Below are positions 53,151-61,691 of a DNA stretch of 64,000 nucleotides, piece by piece; position 1 is the first letter of the stretch, and each line of letters starts with the position of its first letter. The notes below the pieces were generated by a model. That model was not told the origin of the DNA. It searched no databases and saw nothing but the letters and a program-made list of their open reading frames with translations. Source of the DNA: an uncultured Parabacteroides sp. GTDB taxonomy: Bacteria; Bacteroidota; Bacteroidia; Bacteroidales; Tannerellaceae. The DNA lies in the NCBI GenBank assembly GCA_944325345.1, contig CALUZV010000004.1:62001-126000 (forward strand), in the 5' to 3' direction. The translations under genes were made by a program, and so were the position numbers.

Positions 53151-54920
53151 ATGAACACGATACAAATTCCTAACACGCGGCGGAACCTGCTCCTCCAGGT
53201 AATCTATTGGGGGATAACATTCGCCGCCTGGTTCATCTTCCTCAACAGCTTCAGCCGCTACCATTTCTTCTATATCGAGCAGGCGCAGTTGTTCACCGGC
53301 GAGATAAATACCCACATCAGCGGTTGGCTCGCCCAATATTTGACCGGGAGCTACGTGCAACACTTCGCCGTCCCGCTGGTTGGCCCAATCATCCTTGCGT
53401 TCATCAATACATTCATCGCAGGCTTGACCTTCGTCGTCATCAACCGTTTGGGGATGAAAGGGAACGGGATGATTCTCGCCCAGCTTGTCCCGGTCTGCTT
53501 GACGTTCATGTTCTTCAACCACCTCTACAACTTGGAGGGGACAACCGCCTTTCTCCTGGCACTGCTCGCCCTCGTCGGAACGATAAGCGTCAAGCCTTGG
53601 ATTGCACGGTTTATCACGGCAGCGATATTGGCACCGCTCCTGCAATGGTTCGCCGGACCGGTGGCGTTGCTCTACGCCGTAGCGTTTTTCCTCTTCGGAT
53701 TGTTCCGCGAAGCAGGATGGGGACGGATTACGGCTCTGCTCCCGCTGGCGACAGCTTCGGGGGCGGCTTATTATGCGGCCATCACAGGAATGACTGACGC
53801 CATGTCGCTGGCTTTCCTCCCCGACGAATACTTCCACCATAATGCCCAGCCAGACAAGCTCATCTACGCGGCATGGTGGGTGCTCTGGGGCTTAATTCTG
53901 CTCGGCGGCTGGATGGGCAAGCGGGAAATCCAATCCGCGAAACTGCGTATCTTGAGTTTTGCCGTTTCCTTGCTTCTGGTTCTCGGCATCGCCTGGCAAG
54001 GCACCCTGCGCTATGGCAACGCACATACGACCCTCTTGAAGCAGATAACGTATTATGCCCAGCGCGAAGACTGGCAGAAGGTGCTCGACCTGACGAAGGA
54101 TAATCGCACCAACTACCTCTACATCAGCTACCGCAACTTAGCCCTCTCCCACCTCGGCACACTGGCGGACGACCTCTTCCACTACCCGCAAGTCGGACTC
54201 CTCGGTCTGTTGCCCACGTGGGACAAGTCGCCGACGACCTCCAGCCTCCTAAGCGACATCTATTACCACATCGGCGACATCGCCCTCGCGCAACAGATGG
54301 CTTTCGAGGGGAATATGGCGCAAGGCAACGGGGGCTGCCCCCATCTCTGGAAGCGGCTCGTCGAAACCAACCTGATTTTTGATGCTCCCAAGATAGCCCT
54401 CAAATACATCGACCTGCTGGCGAAGGCTCCCCACCACCGCGCGTGGGCAGAACAACAGCGTGAGCTGGCCCTCCATCCCGAACGGATAGCCGACGACCCG
54501 GAACTGAGTGCCAAACGCCGTTTCTTCGGAGGCGAACAGCATCTCCGCCACTTCTACGGCATCGATTTCGACATCCGCTTGATAGCCGAGCATTGTCCGG
54601 AGAGCCATGCAGCCGTGGAATACCTCGGTTGCCTCTTCCTCCTCGGCAAAGATTTGCAAGGATTCCAGGCTTTGCTGGATAAATATTACGGTACGCCGGT
54701 CCTCCCGGAACTGCCCGTGTCGTTCCAGCAGGCGGTAGTCATCATCAACGAGAAAGCGCCCGAGAATTGGGCAAAATATCATATCACACCCGAGGTGGCG
54801 AAGCAGTTCGATGCCTTCCGCACGACCTTCAACCGCAACCGCCAGTCGGCCGCCCTGCGCTCAACCTTGCTCCGCTATTTCGGCGATACCTACTGGTACT
54901 ATTTCACCTTCAAAAAATAG
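53151..54920 (+). CDS. DUF6057-type membrane protein
   Basis: 589 aa. The N-terminal half has about eight to nine membrane helices (residues about 15-290); the C-terminal half is a helical, soluble region with TPR-like pairs (QREDWQKVLDLTKDN, YHIGDIALAQQMAFEGN, HCPESHAAVEYLGCLFLL). This matches a Bacteroidota family I know as DUF6057. Starts 12 bases after the barrel gene and is followed within nine bases by the PD40 lipoprotein, i.e. third gene of an operon. Function unknown. Confidence 0.8.
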   Translation: MNTIQIPNTRRNLLLQVIYWGITFAAWFIFLNSFSRYHFFYIEQAQLFTGEINTHISGWLAQYLTGSYVQHFAVPLVGPIILAFINTFIAGLTFVVINRLGMKGNGMILAQLVPVCLTFMFFNHLYNLEGTTAFLLALLALVGTISVKPWIARFITAAILAPLLQWFAGPVALLYAVAFFLFGLFREAGWGRITALLPLATASGAAYYAAITGMTDAMSLAFLPDEYFHHNAQPDKLIYAAWWVLWGLILLGGWMGKREIQSAKLRILSFAVSLLLVLGIAWQGTLRYGNAHTTLLKQITYYAQREDWQKVLDLTKDNRTNYLYISYRNLALSHLGTLADDLFHYPQVGLLGLLPTWDKSPTTSSLLSDIYYHIGDIALAQQMAFEGNMAQGNGGCPHLWKRLVETNLIFDAPKIALKYIDLLAKAPHHRAWAEQQRELALHPERIADDPELSAKRRFFGGEQHLRHFYGIDFDIRLIAEHCPESHAAVEYLGCLFLLGKDLQGFQALLDKYYGTPVLPELPVSFQQAVVIINEKAPENWAKYHITPEVAKQFDAFRTTFNRNRQSAALRSTLLRYFGDTYWYYFTFKK

Positions 54921-54929
54921 TCATTTCCC

Positions 54930-56375
54930 ATGAAGAAGCATTTCTTATTCCTGATAGTCCTCGTGCTCGCCGCGTGCCGGCACGACATTACGCCCGACGT
55001 CGAGAAACCGGAACAGCCCGGCATCTTCCCCGATTACGCCGACGCGACCATTCCCCCCAACATCGCCCCACTCACCTTCCACACCCTGACGGACGCTACC
55101 GACGGTGAAGCGCGTTACTCCGCCGACGGGAAAACGATTACCGCCCGGCTGACGGACGACGGCTTCCGCCCGGAGCTCGAGGCTTGGCATGAACTGTTAG
55201 CCCACGCCAAGGGGCAAGACATTTCCGTCGAGGTGCTCACCTGCGAAAACGGGCAGTGGGTCCAGTACGCCCCTTTCACGCTCCACGTCGCCAACGAGGA
55301 GATTGACCCGTACTTGGCCTACCGCCTCATCCCTCCCGGCTACGAGAACTGGAGCACGATGGGCATTTACCAGCGCGACCTGACCTCGTTCACGGAGACC
55401 CCCATCATCGAGAACCGCCAGACGAACAACAACTGCATGAACTGCCATTCCTTCTGCAACCGCGATGCCGGCACGATGCTCTTCCACATGCGCGAGAAGA
55501 ACGCCGGGACTTACCTCATCCGTGGCCACGAAATCGAGAAGCTCGACACGAAGACCGACCATACCCTCTCCGCCCTCGTCTATCCCAGCTGGAATGGCGA
55601 CGGCCGCCACGTGGCTTTCAGCGTGAACAGCACGTTCCAGGCTTTCCACCCGAGCGACCCGAACCGCATCGAGGTCTATGACACGGCATCGGACGTGGTG
55701 GTGTACGACACCGAGGAGCACACCATCGCGACCTCTCCCCTCCTCAGCTCGACCGAGCGGATGGAGACCTTCCCCACCTTCTCGCCCGACGGACGGACGC
55801 TCTACTTCTGCTCGGCCCCGGCACTGCCCCGCGAGCAATTCCGGGAGGTGAGATATAGCCTCTGCCGTATCTCCTTCGACCCCGCGACGCATACGTTCGG
55901 CAATCAGGTGGATACGCTCTTCAACGCCGAGGCGGAACAGCGCAGCGCATCTTTTCCCCGCGTCTCCCCGGACGGGAAGCATCTGATGTTTACGGTCAGC
56001 TCGTACGGCAACTTCAGCATCTGGCACAAAGACGCCGACCTCTTCCTCCTCTCGACGGAGACGGGAAAATATCGCCCGATGGACGAGGTAAACAGCCCGG
56101 ATGTCGAGAGCTACCACTCGTGGAGCGGCAACAGCCGGTGGTTTGTCTTCAGCAGCCGCCGGGTGGACGGACTCTACACGATGCCTCACATCGCCTACCT
56201 CCGTCCCGACGGGACTGCCGCGAAACCCTTCCTGCTTCCGCAGGCGAGCGCTTCGTTCTACCACGATTTCTTCTATTCCTATAATATACCCGAACTCATC
56301 GACGGGAAAGTGGAGGTGAGCAGCTATGAAATCAGCCGCGTCGCCAAGACGGGGAAGGCTGTCAAGGTTCATTGA
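54930..56375 (+). CDS. PD40/TolB-like propeller lipoprotein with a heme-c motif
   Basis: 481 aa. Lipobox LAAC with lipidated C16. A beta-sandwich-like N-terminal part, then CMNCH (C169-C172-H173), a CXXCH motif that would bind covalent heme c if matured. Next comes a PD40 beta-propeller (VYPSWNGDGRHVAFSVNSTFQ, FPTFSPDGRTLYFCSAP, FPRVSPDGKHLMFTVSSYG, SWSGNSRWFVFSSRR). Last gene of the LysM-barrel-DUF6057 operon. Exact role unknown; the propeller suggests substrate or partner binding at the membrane surface. Confidence 0.85.
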   Translation: MKKHFLFLIVLVLAACRHDITPDVEKPEQPGIFPDYADATIPPNIAPLTFHTLTDATDGEARYSADGKTITARLTDDGFRPELEAWHELLAHAKGQDISVEVLTCENGQWVQYAPFTLHVANEEIDPYLAYRLIPPGYENWSTMGIYQRDLTSFTETPIIENRQTNNNCMNCHSFCNRDAGTMLFHMREKNAGTYLIRGHEIEKLDTKTDHTLSALVYPSWNGDGRHVAFSVNSTFQAFHPSDPNRIEVYDTASDVVVYDTEEHTIATSPLLSSTERMETFPTFSPDGRTLYFCSAPALPREQFREVRYSLCRISFDPATHTFGNQVDTLFNAEAEQRSASFPRVSPDGKHLMFTVSSYGNFSIWHKDADLFLLSTETGKYRPMDEVNSPDVESYHSWSGNSRWFVFSSRRVDGLYTMPHIAYLRPDGTAAKPFLLPQASASFYHDFFYSYNIPELIDGKVEVSSYEISRVAKTGKAVKVH

Positions 56376-56377
56376 TA

Positions 56378-56612
56378 GCCGCCCATCGGGATGGGCGACC
56401 CTCACAAGTAGTTGTGAGACCTGCCCATCCCGATGGGGAACCCTCACAAGCAGTTGTGAGACCCGCCCATCCCGATGGGGAGCCTTCACAAGCAGTTGTG
56501 AGACCCGCCCATCCCGATGGGGAACCCTCACAAGCAGTTGTGAAGCCCGCTCATCCCGATGGGCGACCTCCACAAGCAGTTGTGAGACCTGCTCATCCCG
56601 ATGGGCGGCTTG
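56378..56612. repeat. Tandem double-dyad array, 6 copies, exact 42-bp period
   Basis: CCCATC (or CTCATC) starts at 56382, 56424, 56466, 56508, 56550 and 56592, every step 42 bases. Each unit carries two dyads: CCCATCCCGATGGG and CTCACAA-(G-AG)-TTGTGAG. Fills the gap between the PD40 gene and the response-regulator promoter, ending about 20 bases before it. Frames open across it on both strands are by-products of the period. Confidence 0.97.
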
Positions 56613-56632
56613 CTATTTTCCCCTCAAACCTC

Positions 56633-56640
56633 TATCTTTG
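56633..56640 (+). promoter_or_regulatory. TATCTTTG promoter of the two-component operon
   Basis: TATCTTTGCCC, 30 bases before the ATG at 56670, directly after the 42-bp array. Confidence 0.7.
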
Positions 56641-56669
56641 CCCTGCTCAAACTACGAAACACGAAAAGA

Positions 56670-58016
56670 ATGAAAGAAGGCACGATATTGATTGTAGATG
56701 ACAACAAGGCGATACTCACCGCCGTGCGTTTGCTGTTGAAAATGTACTTCGAAAAAGTCATCACCCTCTCGAAACCGACCGGCATCCCCGCCGCCCTGCG
56801 CGAGAACCGGGTGGACGTGGTTCTCCTCGACATGAACTTCAGCGCCGGCATCAACAACGGCAACGAAGGGCTGTTCTGGCTCTCGGAAATCAAGCGGACC
56901 GACAATAGCATCCAAGTGGTCCTCTTCACCGCCTACGCCGACATCGACCTCGCCGTGAAAGGCATCAAGGAAGGCGCGACGGACTTCGTGGTCAAGCCCT
57001 GGGAAAACCAGAAACTCGTGGAGACGCTGCAATCCGCCTACCGCCTGAAACAAGCCAGCGGGAATCCGGAGTCGCTCGAGACTTCGGGGACAACCGACAG
57101 CCGGATGTTCTGGGGAGACAGTCCGGCCATGACCCGCCTCCGCCAGTTGGTCGAGAAGGTCGCACGCACGGATGCCAACATCCTCATCACGGGCGAGAAC
57201 GGGACGGGCAAGGAAATGCTCGCCCGCGAGATTCACCGCCTCTCCGGACGCAACCGGGGGCCGCTCGTTACGGTCGATATGGGTGCCCTGACGGAAACGC
57301 TCTTCGAAAGCGAGTTGTTCGGGCATGTCAAGGGGGCGTTTACTGACGCCCGCACGGATCGCGAAGGTAAATTCGAAGCGGCAAACGGCGGCAGCCTTTT
57401 CCTCGACGAAATCGGGAACCTGTCATACCATCTCCAGGCGAAGTTGCTCACGGCCCTGCAACGGCGGAGCATCGTCCGCGTAGGTAGCAACACGCCTATC
57501 CCGGTGAACATCCGCCTCATCGCGGCGACGAACCGGAATCTGGAGGAGATGGTGCAGCACGGCGAGTTCCGCGAGGATTTACTTTACCGCATCAACACCA
57601 TCCATCTGGAAATCCCCCCGCTCCGCAAACGGACGGAAGACATCGGGCCGCTGAGCGAGTTGTTCATCAAGAAATACGCCTCGCTCTACGGGAAACCCGC
57701 CGTATCCCTGAGCGAAGAAGCCCTCGACCTCCTGAAGCGGCAACCGTGGATGGGCAACATCCGCGAGCTGGAGCATACGGTGGAGAAGGCGCTCATCATC
57801 AGCGAAGGGAAAACCCTGGAGGCCGACTGCTTCGACTTCCCGCAAGCCAAGGCCATCGAGACGCCGACAACGGAAATCACGACACTCGAGGCAATGGAGT
57901 ACAAGCTGATAACCGAATCCATGCAGCGCAACGACGCCAACCTCTCGCTGGTAGCTGCCGAGCTGGGTATCTCCCGGCAAACCCTGTACAACAAGCTGAA
58001 GAAGTATGGCATATAA
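56670..58016 (+). CDS. NtrC-family sigma-54 response regulator
   Basis: 448 aa. Receiver domain 1-120 with phospho-acceptor D54 (VVLLDMNF). AAA+ domain: Walker A GENGTGKE at 175-182, sigma-54 contact loop GAFTDA at 222-227 (D for the usual G), Walker B region GGSLFLDEIGN. C-terminal Fis-type helix-turn-helix (NLSLVAAELGISRQTLYNKLKKYGI). Activates sigma-54 promoters from upstream sites; candidate targets in this window are 37384 and 22053. The ATG at 56670 matches the family start. It overlaps the kinase gene by 11 bases. Confidence 0.95.
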   Translation: MKEGTILIVDDNKAILTAVRLLLKMYFEKVITLSKPTGIPAALRENRVDVVLLDMNFSAGINNGNEGLFWLSEIKRTDNSIQVVLFTAYADIDLAVKGIKEGATDFVVKPWENQKLVETLQSAYRLKQASGNPESLETSGTTDSRMFWGDSPAMTRLRQLVEKVARTDANILITGENGTGKEMLAREIHRLSGRNRGPLVTVDMGALTETLFESELFGHVKGAFTDARTDREGKFEAANGGSLFLDEIGNLSYHLQAKLLTALQRRSIVRVGSNTPIPVNIRLIAATNRNLEEMVQHGEFREDLLYRINTIHLEIPPLRKRTEDIGPLSELFIKKYASLYGKPAVSLSEEALDLLKRQPWMGNIRELEHTVEKALIISEGKTLEADCFDFPQAKAIETPTTEITTLEAMEYKLITESMQRNDANLSLVAAELGISRQTLYNKLKKYGI

Positions 58017-59325
58017 GTCGCTGGCACGGAGTTTCAACTTCCAAATCGCCTTGGTAGCCCTGAGCGGCGCGGTGATGGTGGGGACGATAGCCCTGGGCTG
58101 GTGGGGAGTCGCGCCGGTAGCTGCCATCGGGATAGTGTATGGGCTGGCAAGGATGAAGTTCCTTTATGTCCGGAACATGCGCAAACTCACCTTCATGCTC
58201 GACGCGATAGACAACAACGACTACGCCTTCAAATACCGGACGACCGGACACAGCCAGCAAGACGAACTGGTAAACGAGACGCTGAACCGCATCACCCAGA
58301 TTCTTTTCCAAGCAAAAGCCGATGCCGTCCAGCGGGAAAAATACTACGAACTCATCCTGAACTCGGTCGGCACGGGCATCGTCGTCGTGGACGACCGGGG
58401 CAACGTCTATCAACACAACAACGCCGCCCTGCACCTCCTCGGCCTCTCGATATTCACCCACGTAAACCAACTGGAGAAAATCGACGAGCGGCTGATGAGC
58501 ACCATCAAGCATATCCAGCCGGGAGAAAAGCAGCAGGTCTCGTTCAGCAACGAACGGGGGGCCGTGCACCTCTCGCTCCGCGTCTCGGAGATGACCCTGC
58601 AAGACAAGCACGTCCGCATCATCACCCTGAACGATATCAACAACGAGCTTGACGCCAAGGAGCTGGACTCGTGGATGCGCCTGACCCGCGTGCTGACCCA
58701 CGAGATTATGAATTCCGTTACCCCGATTACCTCGCTGAGCGACACGTTGCTCTCGATTCACGAAAACGTCAATCCGGAAATCCGGGACGGACTGGAAGTC
58801 ATCAGCAGCACGGGGAAGAGCCTCATCGCGTTCGTCGAGTCGTATCGCAAATTCACCCACATCCCCACGCCGCAGCCGACGCTCTTCTATGTGCGCAAGC
58901 TGGCCGAGCGGACAGTCCGCCTCGCCGAGCACCAACTGGACTGTCCCAACATCCGATTAGATATCGACATCCAACCGGACGACCTCATCGTCTATGCCGA
59001 CGAGAACCTCATCTCGCAAGTCATCCTGAACCTCCTGAAGAATGCCATGCAAGCCATCGGTCCGGAGAAACCCGACGGGCGAATCCTCTTCCGCGCCTAC
59101 AGCAACGACGACGACTCGGTGGTGATGGAGGTAAGCAACAACGGCCCCGCCATTCCCCCCGAGGAAGCGGAGCATATCTTCGTCCCCTTCTTTACGACCA
59201 AGCAGGAAGGGAGCGGTATCGGCCTCTCCATCTCCCGGCAAATCATGCGGCTCTCGGGCGGCAGCCTGACGCTGAAGTCGAGCCAAGGGGAGATGGGGAC
59301 GACTTTCGTTTTGACTTTCCGGTAA
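58006..59325 (+). CDS. Membrane histidine kinase paired with the sigma-54 regulator
   Basis: 439 aa. Two adjacent N-terminal helices (about 12-30 and 35-50) with almost no periplasmic loop, so it likely senses within the membrane or cytosol. A PAS-like domain (about 105-210, GIVVVDDRGNVYQHNNAALHLLG), DHp helix with H232 in VLTHEIMNSVTP, and a HATPase domain with NLLKNAMQAI (N-box) and GSGIGLSISRQI. Overlaps the regulator gene, so they form a cognate pair by position. The signal is unknown. Confidence 0.95.
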   Translation: MAYKSLARSFNFQIALVALSGAVMVGTIALGWWGVAPVAAIGIVYGLARMKFLYVRNMRKLTFMLDAIDNNDYAFKYRTTGHSQQDELVNETLNRITQILFQAKADAVQREKYYELILNSVGTGIVVVDDRGNVYQHNNAALHLLGLSIFTHVNQLEKIDERLMSTIKHIQPGEKQQVSFSNERGAVHLSLRVSEMTLQDKHVRIITLNDINNELDAKELDSWMRLTRVLTHEIMNSVTPITSLSDTLLSIHENVNPEIRDGLEVISSTGKSLIAFVESYRKFTHIPTPQPTLFYVRKLAERTVRLAEHQLDCPNIRLDIDIQPDDLIVYADENLISQVILNLLKNAMQAIGPEKPDGRILFRAYSNDDDSVVMEVSNNGPAIPPEEAEHIFVPFFTTKQEGSGIGLSISRQIMRLSGGSLTLKSSQGEMGTTFVLTFR

Positions 59326-59359
59326 ATACAGTATGATAGAATAAAGAATGTAGAATCGT

Positions 59360-60619
59360 ATGAAGCTATTTGAGAAACTGAAGCAAAGACACCAGCACCA
59401 CTCGGGCGCCATCGAGCTGCTGAAGTATATCGGCCCCGGCCTGCTCGTAACCGTCGGCTTTATCGACCCCGGCAACTGGGCGACCAACCTCGCCGCCGGC
59501 TCGGAGTTCGGCTACGCCCTCCTGTGGGTCGTAACCTTCTCGTCCATCATGCTTATCATCATCCAGCACAACGTGGCGCACTTGGGTATCGTTACGGGTC
59601 TCTGCCTCTCCGAAGCCACCAACAAGTATCTGCCCCGCAGCCTGAGCCGGCCCATCCTCGGCTCCGCGATGCTGGCCAGTATCTCGACCTCATTGGCGGA
59701 AATCCTCGGCGGGGCGATTGCCCTCCGGATGCTGTTCGGTCTGCCCATCAAGGCGGGGGCAGTCATCATCGTGCTCGTCTGCCTCGCCATGCTGCTGAGC
59801 AATACGTACAGCAAGATAGAGCGGTGGATTATCACGTTTGTCTCCATCATCGGCCTCTCGTTCCTCTACGAACTCTTCTTGGTTGATGCCGATTGGGGTG
59901 CGGCGGTCGAAGGCTGGATAAAGCCCACCTTCCCGGAGAACTCGCTGCTCATCGTCATGAGCGTGCTCGGGGCGGTCGTGATGCCGCACAATCTCTTCCT
60001 CCACTCCGAGGTCATCCAGAGCCGCGAGTGGAACCTCGAAGACGAGCAGGTGATTCAAAAACAGTTAAAATACGAGTTCTACGACACGCTCCTCTCGATG
60101 TTCATCGGCTGGGCCATCAACTCCGCCATGATTATTCTTGCCGCCTCGACGTTTTTCCGCGAGAACATCCCGGTCGGCGAGCTCGACCAGGCGCAGCAGC
60201 TGCTCGTCCCCTTGGTGGGCAGCAACGCCGGGGCGATATTTGCCCTCGCCCTGCTGCTGGCCGGCGTCTCCTCGACCATCACGTCGGGCATTGCCGGGGC
60301 GTCCATCTTCGCCGGCTTCTATGGCGAGTCGTATCACCACCGCGACCTGCATTCGCGCCTCGGCGTGCTCCTCTCCTACCTGCCCGCCCTGGTGCTCATC
60401 TTCGTGATAGGCGACCCGTTCGAGGGGTTAATCGTGTCGCAGATGGTGCTGAGCCTCCAGCTCCCGATCACTGTTTTCACGCAAGTCTTTTTAACATCTA
60501 ACAAGCGCGTGATGGGAAAATTCGCCAACAGCCGCTCGACGACCGTCCTGCTCCTCGTGCTGGGAAGTATCGTTACCATCCTGAATCTCTTCCTGTTAGT
60601 AGAACTTATTATCGGCTAA
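59360..60619 (+). CDS. Nramp-family divalent metal transporter (MntH-like)
   Basis: 419-aa inner-membrane protein with about 11 helices. Metal-site motifs are DPGN at residues 36-39 (first unwound helix) and MPHN in VVMPHNLFLHSEV (sixth helix). Imports Mn2+ or Fe2+ with protons. 34 bases after the kinase gene and on the same strand, so possibly the third gene of that operon. No Fur/MntR-type operator recognised. Confidence 0.92.
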   Translation: MKLFEKLKQRHQHHSGAIELLKYIGPGLLVTVGFIDPGNWATNLAAGSEFGYALLWVVTFSSIMLIIIQHNVAHLGIVTGLCLSEATNKYLPRSLSRPILGSAMLASISTSLAEILGGAIALRMLFGLPIKAGAVIIVLVCLAMLLSNTYSKIERWIITFVSIIGLSFLYELFLVDADWGAAVEGWIKPTFPENSLLIVMSVLGAVVMPHNLFLHSEVIQSREWNLEDEQVIQKQLKYEFYDTLLSMFIGWAINSAMIILAASTFFRENIPVGELDQAQQLLVPLVGSNAGAIFALALLLAGVSSTITSGIAGASIFAGFYGESYHHRDLHSRLGVLLSYLPALVLIFVIGDPFEGLIVSQMVLSLQLPITVFTQVFLTSNKRVMGKFANSRSTTVLLLVLGSIVTILNLFLLVELIIG

Positions 60620-60689
60620 TGATAGTCCCCGTCCAACAGGCTACTCCGATTTTTCATCCGATGAAAAGCCCTAAACACCCGGGCGAATA

Positions 60690-60845
60690 GGACTTATCAG
60701 TTAATGAGTGTTATAGACCCACGGGAGAAAAGCATTTATCAGTTAGTGAGTGTTAAAGGAATCCCAGGTATCTAGGACTTATCACTTAATGAGCGTTAAA
60801 GGCCCTCCGGTGAAAAGCATTTATCACTTAATGAGTGTTAAAGGA
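60690..60845. repeat. Tandem CACTTAATGAGTG-type array, 4 copies, 42-43-bp period
   Basis: TTATCA starts at 60694, 60736, 60779 and 60821 (spacings 42, 43, 42), followed by (C/G)TTA(A/G)TGAG(T/C)GTTA. Alternate spacers are similar (GAAAAGCATTTATCA after units 1 and 3), giving an 85-base higher-order repeat. Lies in the convergent gap between the Nramp gene and the minus-strand phosphatase gene; just before it, 60650-60666 holds a TTTTCATCCGATGAAAA palindrome. Confidence 0.9.
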
Positions 60846-60904
60846 ATCCCGGCGGACAGGGCTACTCTTCGGGAGAAAAATCCGAAATATCGGGAGGAAA
60901 AGCA

Positions 60905-60937
60905 TAAAAAAGGCTGCCCGGAATCCCGGACAGCCTC
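60905..60937 (-). terminator. Rho-independent terminator of the capsule kinase/phosphatase operon
   Basis: Minus-strand AGGCTGTCCGGGATTCCGG then GCAGCCT and six T, about 30 bases after the phosphatase stop. Confidence 0.85.
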
Positions 60938-60966
60938 ATAGGATAATTGCGCAAAACAGTCTCCAT

Positions 60967-61689
60967 TTAGAGATCATTATTGTTTCCCAACAATATCTTC
61001 AGCTTATCAAGTTGTTTCTTTGTCAATTTCAGATGGCGGAGCGAACCCTCATAGACACTGCGGCGGTGGTAGTCGGAACCGACAAACTTATAATACCCTT
61101 CGTCGAGCATCCGATGCGCCTTCTCGTAGGGCAACTGGCCGTAAGTCCCGACGAGCGACATCAGATTGAGCTGAAACTCGATGCCGTGCTCGCGGAGGCG
61201 GTCGTAATCGCCCTCCTCCATATACATATACCGCTCGACGTGGGCAAGGACAGGTTGAAGTCCCTCGGCCTGTAATTCGTAGAGCGTCTGTTCCATATCG
61301 TAAGGAGCCGAGAGGTACGAGGTCTCGACCAAGACGCGGTCGCGCCCGAGCGTCAGCAGCCCCTCCTTGCGCCGCGAGGCAAAACCATTGTCCAACATAT
61401 ATTCCGCCGCGAGATGGAACTCGATAGGCGTCTCCACCTGCCCACGGAACCAATCCAGACGCTCGCGGAGATAGGCGGGAGTGTTGTCCACCATATCCTC
61501 CATAATGTGCGGCGTGAGGAAAATGCGGCGAACCCCAAGCGACTCCATGAAGTCGAGCGCACGGTGCGCCTCTTCCAGATTCGCCACGCCGTCATCGACA
61601 CCCGGCAGGAGGTGGCAATGCACGTCCGTCATGCCGGCAAGTATGCCCGACTCAAGGATATTCTTCTTAGGATTCAGGAATGAAAACAT
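60967..61689 (-). CDS. PHP-type tyrosine-protein phosphatase (CpsB/CapC/YwqE family)
   Basis: 240 aa. PHP-fold metal motif DVHCHLLPGVDDG near residues 22-34, then EEAHRALDFMESLGVRRIFLTPHIMED, and HVERYMYMEEGDYDRL and FVGSDYHRRSVYEG with later ligands. These Mn2+-dependent enzymes remove phosphate from tyrosine clusters of capsule BY-kinases; the substrate here is very likely the kinase two bases upstream. Cytosolic; translationally close to it. Confidence 0.92.
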   Translation of the reverse strand: MFSFLNPKKNILESGILAGMTDVHCHLLPGVDDGVANLEEAHRALDFMESLGVRRIFLTPHIMEDMVDNTPAYLRERLDWFRGQVETPIEFHLAAEYMLDNGFASRRKEGLLTLGRDRVLVETSYLSAPYDMEQTLYELQAEGLQPVLAHVERYMYMEEGDYDRLREHGIEFQLNLMSLVGTYGQLPYEKAHRMLDEGYYKFVGSDYHRRSVYEGSLRHLKLTKKQLDKLKILLGNNNDL

Positions 61690-61691
61690 AA

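Noticed and set aside
56372..56701. Repetitive open frames across the 56.4-kb array, including a long minus-strand frame
   Set aside because: Same period effect; the minus-strand frame also runs antisense through the PD40 gene.
962..60845. CRISPR arrays
   Set aside because: Units are entirely repetitive or have short degenerate spacers of 9-24 bases, each locus has a different repeat, and there are no cas genes.
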